Of a stretch of DNA of 12,325 nucleotides, positions 6,172 through 12,325 are shown piece after piece. The stretch covers positions 1 to 12,325 of the forward strand of contig JBGCEN010000508.1 of the NCBI GenBank assembly GCA_045106435.1, in the 5' to 3' direction. The translations under genes were made by a program, and so were the position numbers. This DNA is from JBCCIM01 sp045106435. GTDB lineage: Bacteria; Bacteroidota; Rhodothermia; Rhodothermales; JAHQVL01. Within the stretch, counting starts at the first letter, position 1; every line of letters starts with the position of its first letter. The notes under the pieces are model-generated. The model saw only the letters and a program-made list of their open reading frames with translations, was not told the DNA's origin and did not search any database.

Positions 6172-9081
6172 ATGCTTTTTTCAAATAAATCAAGATCCTT
6201 TTTACGGCGCTCCTTTGGCCTGGCATTGTTGCTGACGACGTTCTTTTCCTTTGGCATTCAGGATGCCCGAAGCCAAACCCAGGTTATCGATTTTGAAAAT
6301 CATGCTGCAGGAGAAATTCTGGAGTACGTAGCCGGCTCTGATGGATATGGCGGTATTAAAGTGTCTGCCGAACATCCGGCATGTCCGACACGAAATGCGG
6401 CTATTATTTTTGACTCATCCTGCCCCGGGGGTAATTGCACGGGTGGTGATGATGATCTAGGCACACCAAATGCCACTTTCGGCGGCCCGGGAATTGGCGC
6501 GGGTGGCGAAGCGGGTAGCTCCTACGAAAACGATGATGCACTCGGCAACCTGCTGATCATCCATCAGGTTTGTGGCGAACTCACAAGCAGTCCGGTTGCC
6601 AACCCGCGAGATTTTGGCGGCAATGCAACGGTCTCTCTTACTTTCCCGACAGACGTAACCATATTCGAGCTAACCACGCTGGATGTTGAAGGATCTGAGA
6701 CGCTTCAGATTGACATGTACGACAAAAATGGCGCAGCTGTTGGTTTCGCCAACCCTGTTACCACTGGAGATAATGGTAAAGCAGTCTTGTCTGCCATCGC
6801 CCTCGGAGGCGGTGCAGATCCAGTATCCGGCGTAAGAAAAATTTCCGTTGTGCGCGAGGGCTCCGGCGCATTAGACAACATCGTATTCAGACCAGATGCA
6901 ACCGCAGACCTCGAGCTTACCAAGACGGTCGACAATCCTGCTCCTGACAGCGGTGCAACGGTTGTATTCACGCTTGCGTTGGTTAACCAGGGACCTGATA
7001 ATGCTGCCAATGTAACAGTTGATGACCGCGTCCCGGCCGGCCTGAGTTATACAAGCCACATGTGCGATGCGGGCGTGACCGCTATTGACGTGAGCGATTT
7101 CATCAACGATGCAGGCGAAACACAGCAACTTGTGAGTGCAACGCTTGATGAAATTGCAGCCGGCGAATCTGTCACGTGTACAGTAACAGTGTCTGTTGAC
7201 ACAGGCCAATCCGTTGAGAACATCGCCGAAGTGATGACGAGCGATGCGTACGACCCAGATTCAACACCGGGCAACAACCTACCCGACGAAGACGATCAGG
7301 ACGATGCGACCGTTACACCGGGGCAGAGCTCTGGCGGCGGGAGCGGAGGCATTGAAAGCGATGGCAATATGGCTACACATCTGGCGCGCCGGCTCTTCAA
7401 TCGCCGCGTTGATGCACAGCAGCAGGCTGCGTTATTTTCTGCACCCGAACCCTTATTGTTTACACCTACCCAGGCAAATGCGGTACGCCTTGCGAAATCG
7501 GCCAGTGGCCTGGATGATCTTAGAAACTCAATTCCCGAACACGGCCCGCACACAACGATTGCCTACGAGGTAACCCCCCGCGACTTACTCGGCATTACCA
7601 ACGCAACCGGTGTGCTGGCAGTAGATTACCTGCAAGTTGACGGCCGGCGTCTCGGTGCCATCTTCAGCACTACTTCGCCAACAGGCGAACTGTACGATCA
7701 CACAAAAACATCTTGCGACCGTTTAGGCGGTGGCATGCTGGAAGATGTAAGGCTGGTAGAAATCAACGACAACAACTTTGTTTTATCAAAATTGCGTCAT
7801 GCAAGCGGCGACATTGATTACGCAATCAGCTTTGTCGCATACCGATCGGGATCTACCTACACCATTGACAGCCGATTTTCGCCTAATGAATATGAAGTAC
7901 CGCAAAACAGCGAAGTCATCAACATTCAGGTATGGGGTGTAGCACCCGAATTTACCCAGCAGGTTGCCGGCGATCTACTCAACGAACTGGGCACAAAAGG
8001 ATCTTTAATCTACGGAAACAGCGCAGCGCAAGCGCCGCAGATTTATGTAGCAGATGGGGAATACACGCAGGGAGCAATAACGCTCAGAATAGCCAATAAA
8101 GTGGGTGCAACCCAGGTCACGATACGTGGCACGCTATCCAACACCGAGGCTGATGCTGAGCAGAGTATCCGCACACCTTTTGAGCGCACAATTTCGTTAA
8201 GTGCCCCAACCGGAAATCAACCGTATTCTGAAGTCTCGCTGAATGTAGGTTCTATATTTGACGCCGTCCTGACGGTTGAGCACGAATCTTCCCAAAGCCT
8301 CGATCAGCTCTATCATGCTGATGGTACCTGGAGTTATGCTTCCGGTGATGAATCTGAAGTTGAGGCTTTCGCTACAGCATCCAACAAACAGTTTTATGGA
8401 GCGGATAAATACATCGTTGAGCGTTCCGGTTCGATTCATGGCAAAGTAAAGAACTGGGTAAGCCTCTTCCGTTATCTGCAACCCAACGGACAATCTGTAG
8501 ACCTTTCTGATTACTCATACATGTCTTTCACAGCATCCGGCACGGGCGATGTTAGACTCATTGCAGAGAAGGCAAGCATCAAAACGTGGGATCAATACGG
8601 TTTCACATTCGGACTTACAACAGAACCGCAACGTTTCAGCATCAACTTCAGTGAAATGCGTAAAGAGTCTATGTTTGATGGACCATTCACTGCTGAAGAC
8701 ATTACCTTACTCGCTTTTTACGCGCTGGGAGATGGCCAACAAGCCAGAGACTTCTCAATCAACATTGAGAATGTAACCTTTGGCGGTGCAAGTATCGATG
8801 AAAATGGAGAGATCCCCACGTTATACAGTCTGGATCAAAACTACCCCAATCCATTCAATCCTGTAACGCAGATTAGCTTCGGCGTGCAGGAGACCATGCA
8901 TGTGCGTTTAAGTGTTTATGATATGCTCGGCCGGGAAGTTGCTGTACTGGTTGACGGCCTGCAATCCGCCGGCGCCCATGAAGTATCCTTCGAGGCTGGC
9001 GACCTGACAAGCGGGTTGTACATGTACCGGATTGAAACACCCCAAGGCAGCACTTCAAAAATGATGAGCCTTTTGAAGTAA
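6172..9081 (+). CDS. Large secreted multidomain protein with DUF11-type domain and T9SS C-terminal sorting domain
   Basis: No enzymatic motif is recognised. From ATG 6172 the 969-residue protein starts with a signal peptide: basic SNKSRSFLRRS, a hydrophobic core GLALLLTTFFSFG, and a likely cut near ARSQ. Residues about 37-240 form a beta-rich domain resembling sorting-anchor or lectin-like modules, with four cysteines. Residues about 245-380 match the DUF11 repeat (ADLELTKTVDNPAPDSGATV, then LVNQGPDNAANVTVDD). A Gly/Ser linker follows at about 386-394. The middle is an unassigned beta-rich region. Residues about 712-870 look like a carbohydrate-binding or CIA30-like jelly-roll. The last ~85 residues carry NYPNPFNP and YDMLGREV, the outer-membrane secretion sorting domain. 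Type IX export to the cell surface or medium is inferred. Longer in-frame starts (TTG 6079, ATG 6124) would bury the signal peptide behind extra residues, so they were not chosen. Confidence 0.88.
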   Translation: MLFSNKSRSFLRRSFGLALLLTTFFSFGIQDARSQTQVIDFENHAAGEILEYVAGSDGYGGIKVSAEHPACPTRNAAIIFDSSCPGGNCTGGDDDLGTPNATFGGPGIGAGGEAGSSYENDDALGNLLIIHQVCGELTSSPVANPRDFGGNATVSLTFPTDVTIFELTTLDVEGSETLQIDMYDKNGAAVGFANPVTTGDNGKAVLSAIALGGGADPVSGVRKISVVREGSGALDNIVFRPDATADLELTKTVDNPAPDSGATVVFTLALVNQGPDNAANVTVDDRVPAGLSYTSHMCDAGVTAIDVSDFINDAGETQQLVSATLDEIAAGESVTCTVTVSVDTGQSVENIAEVMTSDAYDPDSTPGNNLPDEDDQDDATVTPGQSSGGGSGGIESDGNMATHLARRLFNRRVDAQQQAALFSAPEPLLFTPTQANAVRLAKSASGLDDLRNSIPEHGPHTTIAYEVTPRDLLGITNATGVLAVDYLQVDGRRLGAIFSTTSPTGELYDHTKTSCDRLGGGMLEDVRLVEINDNNFVLSKLRHASGDIDYAISFVAYRSGSTYTIDSRFSPNEYEVPQNSEVINIQVWGVAPEFTQQVAGDLLNELGTKGSLIYGNSAAQAPQIYVADGEYTQGAITLRIANKVGATQVTIRGTLSNTEADAEQSIRTPFERTISLSAPTGNQPYSEVSLNVGSIFDAVLTVEHESSQSLDQLYHADGTWSYASGDESEVEAFATASNKQFYGADKYIVERSGSIHGKVKNWVSLFRYLQPNGQSVDLSDYSYMSFTASGTGDVRLIAEKASIKTWDQYGFTFGLTTEPQRFSINFSEMRKESMFDGPFTAEDITLLAFYALGDGQQARDFSINIENVTFGGASIDENGEIPTLYSLDQNYPNPFNPVTQISFGVQETMHVRLSVYDMLGREVAVLVDGLQSAGAHEVSFEAGDLTSGLYMYRIETPQGSTSKMMSLLK

Positions 9082-9108
9082 AAAGTTAAAATTCAAAAGT
9101 TAAAAGCC
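9081..9108. repeat. Short heptad repeat, four units of AAAANNN
   Basis: Directly after the stop of the secreted-protein gene come four 7-base units: AAAAGTT, AAAATTC, AAAAGTT and AAAAGCC. Units one and three are identical. It sits in the 52-bp convergent gap before the end of the KamA-like gene. There is no hairpin with a T tract, so it is not a typical terminator. Confidence 0.6.
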
Positions 9109-9133
9109 TTTTCCGATACCTTCACAACTGCCT

Positions 9134-10318
9134 TTACAACATTGGGAGGGGAACGAACGTAGCAGCGCCCGTGGGAATGGTATTGATTCCTTCGGGCGTT
9201 TCTATTTCAGGTAAAGTATAGGTTGTGTTCTCGCCTTCAGGTACAGGATTGGGTTCTGCCCACAGGGGGCCTTGATATGATTTCATGATCACGTGATCTC
9301 CTGAACGCCCGAGTATGTATGTACCATCCAGGGGCACCTTACCATAGGGCGTATCCAGTACATACCGCGGGATGGCAAACCCGGTAAGGCGGCCCTGTAA
9401 ACCCGTCATAATCTCCAAGCCCTTTTCAATAGACGTCCTGAAAGCAGCAGTCCCTCCAATCAGTTGTGCCTGATAGAGATAATAAGGTCGGATGCGCATC
9501 TCAACCAGCCCTTCCAATAGAGACTTCATCGTCTCCACATCGTCGTTGATCCCGCGTAAAAGAACGGTTTGATTGCCCACAGGAATGCCGGCGCGTAACA
9601 ATTTATCTATTCCTTCGGCGGCGTCTTCGGTCAGCTCTTTGGGATGATTAAAATGCGTATTCACCCAAATCGGATGATACTTCTCGAGCATTGCGCATAG
9701 CTCATCTGTTATACGATAGGGTAACGTAACTGGTAATCGCGAACCCAGTCGAATCACACCTACATGCGGAATCGCACGCAACCTTGAAATAATCCATTCC
9801 AGATTCTTTTCATTAAAAGTGAGTGGATCCCCTCCCGTAAGCAATACATCCTTGATTTCAGGATGCTCGGCGATATAGTCGATTGCGGTCTGCAATTCAG
9901 TTTTATTCATAAACTGCTCTGCATCGCCAACCATACGCTTCCGCAAACAGTACCGGCAATAAATCGCGCACTCCGCGGTTACGCAAAACGCCACGCGGTC
10001 ATTGTAATTGTGAATCAGGTTTTTCACAGGAGAGTGCGCTACTTCCTCCAATGGATCCACAACGCCTACAATATCCGGTTGCATTTCAGACATTTTAGGG
10101 ACAACCTGCCGGCGCACCGGGCACTCAGGATTATCAGCATCCATCAGGGAGGCGTAATACGGTGTAATATTCCACCTGAAAATACCTTTTGTTGCATCGA
10201 TCGCTTCAACTTCATCTGCCGTTGGGTTTATATAGGACGCCAATGCATTCAGATCGTGAACCCGATTGCGCATTTGCCACATCCAATTACGCCACTGATC
10301 GTTGTTCTTATCTACCAT
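9134..10318 (-). CDS. kamA: KamA-family radical SAM aminomutase (lysine 2,3-aminomutase-like)
   Basis: Family members move the alpha-amino group to the beta carbon using a [4Fe-4S] cluster, SAM and PLP. From ATG 10318 the protein has 394 residues. The cluster motif is C117, C121 and C124 (CAIYCRYC). The SAM-contacting LLTGGDP is at about 159-165. R126 matches the carboxylate-binding Arg134 of the Clostridium enzyme, and K327 in DTPYGKVP matches its PLP lysine. One of the two aspartates that hold the lysine side-chain amine is kept (D322), but the other (Asp293) aligns with Q285 in PYYLYQAQL. The substrate may therefore not be lysine, and the symbol denotes the family only. A TTG at 10336 lies inside a heptad tract and was not chosen. 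The gene follows the ATP-grasp ligase gene by 92 bp on the same strand, probably as one transcript. Confidence 0.9.
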   Translation of the reverse strand: MVDKNNDQWRNWMWQMRNRVHDLNALASYINPTADEVEAIDATKGIFRWNITPYYASLMDADNPECPVRRQVVPKMSEMQPDIVGVVDPLEEVAHSPVKNLIHNYNDRVAFCVTAECAIYCRYCLRKRMVGDAEQFMNKTELQTAIDYIAEHPEIKDVLLTGGDPLTFNEKNLEWIISRLRAIPHVGVIRLGSRLPVTLPYRITDELCAMLEKYHPIWVNTHFNHPKELTEDAAEGIDKLLRAGIPVGNQTVLLRGINDDVETMKSLLEGLVEMRIRPYYLYQAQLIGGTAAFRTSIEKGLEIMTGLQGRLTGFAIPRYVLDTPYGKVPLDGTYILGRSGDHVIMKSYQGPLWAEPNPVPEGENTTYTLPEIETPEGINTIPTGAATFVPLPML

Positions 10319-10325
10319 TAAGCAT

Positions 10326-10413
10326 TTCAGGTTCAAGGTTCAGGGTTTTCTTCGATGTTCAAAACTCCAAGTATTAGGCTAGTAAAATACTAACCACCAA
10401 TAACCAATCACTA
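10326..10413. repeat. Heptad-repeat spacer between the ATP-grasp and KamA-like genes
   Basis: The kamA-proximal end reads in 7-base units as GGTTCAA and GGTTCAG, then GGTTTTC. The other end reads ACCACCA, ATAACCA and ATCACTA. The unit starting at 10330 and the unit starting at 10400 are 70 bases apart, so both ends share one heptad register. The middle units are strongly diverged. The tract covers almost the whole intercistronic gap, including the last bases of the ligase gene. Confidence 0.55.
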
Positions 10414-11415
10414 CCCACTTTTTCCATCCAGTCCCAGTCGCTTAAACCCTTTGTCCAGGGTTGCTGCGAGGAATTCAGGATAAGACTGCCCTACCAACTC
10501 AGCAAGGATGGCAAACGTACCATCAGGTGCGAATGTCGGAAGCGGGTTGATCTCCAGAAACCACGGTTCGCCGGCTGCATCAACCCGAAAATCGACGCGG
10601 GCAAAATCAAGGCATTCCAGCTTTTCAAATACCTTCAAAGCATCTGCTTGCAACCGATCTTCTAACACTTCACTTAGTTCACCATCCAGCTTGTATCCCA
10701 AATCAGGATGAACATACCCTCGCCGATCCAGGGCGTGCAAGCCAATCTCCGTAACTGACTCCACAGCTCGCTGTAAAACAGGCAACGCCTCAGGCGGGTT
10801 ATTCCCTATTACTGCGACCGTAAATTCTCCACCGCCTGAAATAAAAGACTCAACAAGGGCGTCTTGCTTGTATTGAGCACACGTATGCACTACCTGTTCT
10901 TTTAATGCAGACAGACTTTCTACTTTGCTCGCGTGGGTAATCCCTTTGGAGGATCCTTCATACCGTGGCTTGACGAACAAAGGAAAGGGAGCCGGCGGCT
11001 CTTTGATTCCACGGACAGATGCTGCCGTATATACGGCGTATGCAGGCGTGTTTACGCCGGCGGCATGTGCCAGGTCTTTCGTCCACACTTTGTCCAGACT
11101 AAGAGAAAGGGTTAGTGCATCAGAACCAAGAAACGGAACTCCTGCCATTTCAAGCAATATAGGTACATATGCTTCTCTATTTCGACTATGCGCACCTTCT
11201 GCAATATTGACAGCTACATCAATATTTAGCTGTGGCAACTGTGCTAACAAGTCGTTTGCAGTACCTATCCTTACGGGTTCATGCCCCAGGTTTTCGATCG
11301 CTTTTTCAAGCGATTCTACTGTTGCATCAGGTTCAAATTCAGCATCAGCATCACGGGGGTCACTGGCTTTCCAGGAATAAGACGAGAACACATCATAAAC
11401 AAGACCGACACGCAT
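10411..11415 (-). CDS. ATP-grasp ligase, D-alanine-D-alanine ligase-like
   Basis: ATP-grasp ligases activate a carboxylate as an acyl phosphate and join it to an amine. This 334-residue protein has the full fold. An N-terminal nucleotide-like strand (MRVGLVYDVF) opens it, and SLDK is at 106-109. The ATP-binding KPRYEGSSKGI is at 149-159, VESFISGGGEFTVAVIG at about 188-204, and the Mg-binding RVDFRVD...FLEINP at 273-291. It differs from true Ddl in substrate regions. VNIAEG (69-74) replaces the VFPxLHG-type loop, and EINPLPTFAPD replaces the EVNTxPG loop. Its substrates are therefore uncertain, and it need not act in peptidoglycan synthesis. The ATG at 11415 fits the fold. It lies upstream of the KamA-like gene, which suggests a joint pathway (inference). 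No Shine-Dalgarno is evident. Confidence 0.9.
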   Translation of the reverse strand: MRVGLVYDVFSSYSWKASDPRDADAEFEPDATVESLEKAIENLGHEPVRIGTANDLLAQLPQLNIDVAVNIAEGAHSRNREAYVPILLEMAGVPFLGSDALTLSLSLDKVWTKDLAHAAGVNTPAYAVYTAASVRGIKEPPAPFPLFVKPRYEGSSKGITHASKVESLSALKEQVVHTCAQYKQDALVESFISGGGEFTVAVIGNNPPEALPVLQRAVESVTEIGLHALDRRGYVHPDLGYKLDGELSEVLEDRLQADALKVFEKLECLDFARVDFRVDAAGEPWFLEINPLPTFAPDGTFAILAELVGQSYPEFLAATLDKGFKRLGLDGKSG

Positions 11416-11815
11416 AATGGAGTAAAGTCAAAGAAACACCACTGGTTTATCTATGACTTATTTTGTGTTTTAAGAAACTGTTGAGATTCGTGTGATTGTA
11501 CGCCTCAGACCCTTTTTGGCAAAAACTGTGACGTCTGAGTAAAAGCTCTCTTATGCCTGCTTCGGCGCTTAAGAGGTTTATACTTAGTTGATTGCAACAG
11601 TTTTTTGCTGGGAAAACAGGCAGTATGCGCTAAACTACTATTGCGCAACTAAAGGTTCATTATTATTCTTTAACACTACATTTCCTCAAAACCTCATGGG
11701 CGACATTGCCAAGCCTTCCATCTTAGCAAATGAAAAGGCAACTATCGGTTTACCAGGGTATGCCGGCAAAAAGGGCGAAAATAAATCACGCTAGCTGATT
11801 GTCCACACACCTTAA
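11416..11815. other. Gene-free region upstream of the ATP-grasp gene
   Basis: No ORF here looks like a real protein. It should contain the reverse-strand promoter of the ATP-grasp gene, but I could not identify convincing promoter boxes. It holds two potential stem-loops: CTCAGAC (11504-11510) pairing with GTCTGAG (11533-11539), and CTCTTA (11548-11553) pairing with TAAGAG (11570-11575) with an inner GCC/GGC pair. Neither is followed by a T tract. The word GGCAAAAAGGGCG at 11765-11777 recurs at 11928-11940 inside the adjacent palindromic element. Confidence 0.45.
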
Positions 11816-11976
11816 GAACCTGTCTACGATCTATGGCCAAGATTGCATTTGCAGCAATTTTTGTTCAAATCAAGGCGCTTTTTGTGTTCGATGCAGCGCA
11901 TCGGGCGCAAAAAGGAACGCAGATATGGGCAAAAAGGGCGCCCAATGCACCTCGGAAATAGATCGTAGACAGGTTC
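11816..11976. mobile_element. 161-bp imperfect palindromic element with perfect 19-bp terminal inverted repeats (copy B)
   Basis: The left end GAACCTGTCTACGATCTAT (11816-11834) is matched perfectly by its reverse complement at 11958-11976. The exact centre, 11896, falls in the loop of a second perfect hairpin: CGATGC, loop AGC, GCATCG at 11889-11903. Between end and centre the arms are equal in length and partly complementary (for example both carry GCATT and CTTTTTG in matching places), and several mismatches would be G-U pairs in RNA. The left arm recurs inverted at 1-70. No protein is encoded. I saw no target-site duplication. The best description is a MITE-like or large hairpin repeat element, family unknown. 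Confidence 0.8.
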
Positions 11977-11979
11977 CAG

Positions 11980-12207
11980 GCTCGACTTTGTCCTTTTGGA
12001 CAAAGTCTCGAATATCGAACACCGATCAAGGAATGTCCAATGTTGAAGGGTTTTTAAGCGCTATCTCGATGTTAGACATCCCTTTTGAGTCTTCGCCGTT
12101 TAATTTATCCATGTCTGGTTGGTAAACCGAGACGTATAAATAATCGAAAAAGACCTTGGTGGCGCTAAAAAGAGGCTTTGACAGTTTCTTATTGGACAAA
12201 GTCGAGC
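11980..12207. repeat. Second inverted-repeat element, 14-bp ends, with a strong terminal hairpin
   Basis: GCTCGACTTTGTCC at 11980-11993 is the exact reverse complement of 12194-12207. The left end is also half of a perfect stem-loop: GACTTTGTCC, loop TTTT, GGACAAAGTC at 11984-12007. The motif GGACAAAGTC or its complement thus appears three times in 228 bp. It starts only 4 bp after the 161-bp palindrome. No coding capacity is credible. Whether this is a mobile element or a decayed repeat cannot be told from one copy. Confidence 0.55.
12008..12049. repeat. Degenerate heptad repeats (TCGAAYR-like)
   Basis: Six 7-base units follow one another, beginning TCGAATA and TCGAACA and drifting to TCCAATG and TTGAAGG. 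The core resembles the perfect heptamer TCGACAC upstream of deoB. I recall similar noncoding heptad text producing false ORFs with phrases such as SNVE and LDIP in Bacteroidota genomes. The two overlapping ORFs here contain exactly such phrases and are not counted as genes. Confidence 0.6.
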
Positions 12208-12325
12208 TTAGAACAAACACCTTTAAAACGACGGATCATGTCATCCTGAATGTTTGTGCAGGCTTGCCCTCTACTAGATTGGGGCATCTGCCTAAAACGC
12301 AACCTTCAGGCATTTTATAGACAAA
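12208..12325. other. Unassigned noncoding end of window
   Basis: No ORF, RNA gene or clear hairpin with a T tract is visible in these 118 bases. CCTGAA at 12245 and TTCAGG at 12306 form a weak distant inverted pair that may be chance. A gene could begin just past the edge. Confidence 0.3.

Noticed and set aside
9134..10318. EpmB (EF-P lysine aminomutase) identity for the KamA-like gene
   Set aside because: The protein is longer than EpmB, has the KamA-type N terminus (WRNWMWQMRNRV) and C-terminal extension, and no epmA or efp is next to it.
11588..11794. 68-codon forward ORF
   Set aside because: It has a non-ATG start, unremarkable composition, no family resemblance and no supporting signals.
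1..11976. Classical composite transposon carrying the whole gene block
   Set aside because: No transposase or target duplication is seen, and the cargo is largely housekeeping genes, so two independent element insertions are the simpler reading.
11799..12125. 108-codon forward ORF spanning the palindromic element and the heptad region
   Set aside because: It runs straight through both repeat structures, has no start signal or protein-like pattern, and its end contains heptad-derived phrases (MSNVEG, LDIP).
12026..12220. 64-codon reverse ORF
   Set aside because: It is read from the same heptad repeat and from the inverted-repeat element, with no recognisable domain.

Overview
The window most likely comes from a marine-type member of the Bacteroidota/Rhodothermota sphere (Rhodothermia or Balneolia are the best guess). 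The main clue is the large secreted protein at 6172-9081. It ends in a C-terminal domain containing NYPNPFNP, the form of the type IX secretion sorting domain typical of Rhodothermia, Balneolia and Ignavibacteria. Weak or absent Shine-Dalgarno sequences, TTG starts on two genes and roughly 50% G+C fit this. The placement is inferred from motifs, not from a marker gene.

Layout. Positions 1-70 are the end of a repeat whose second, complete copy lies inverted at 11816-11976. Three forward genes follow: diadenylate cyclase (cdaA), protein-L-isoaspartate methyltransferase (pcm) and a YajO-type aldo/keto reductase. Convergent to these are two reverse-strand genes: a membrane-anchored GAF plus degenerate GGDEF protein and, downstream of it, phosphopentomutase (deoB). 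A perfect 8 x 7-bp tandem repeat sits between those two. A gene-free stretch (5433-6171) precedes the 969-residue secreted multidomain protein. Convergent to that is a reverse-strand pair: a Ddl-like ATP-grasp ligase and a KamA-family radical SAM aminomutase. The last ~900 bases hold no convincing gene. They contain a 161-bp imperfect palindrome with perfect 19-bp ends, a second smaller inverted repeat, and degenerate heptad-repeat sequence.

Function. Most genes are housekeeping: c-di-AMP synthesis, repair of isoaspartyl proteins, pentose phosphate interconversion and carbonyl reduction. They do not form one pathway. The least ordinary gene pair is the ATP-grasp ligase with the KamA-like aminomutase. 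The aminomutase keeps the radical SAM, PLP and carboxylate-binding residues, but has Gln where lysine aminomutase has one of its two substrate-side-chain aspartates. The pair could therefore make and then ligate a beta-amino acid other than beta-lysine; this is inference.

DNA-level signals stand out as much as the genes. The palindrome GCCGGC occurs 29 times by my manual count (about 3 expected by chance), in all codon phases. Heptad-period sequence fills several intergenic spacers. A long palindromic element is present in two inverted copies flanking the entire gene block.
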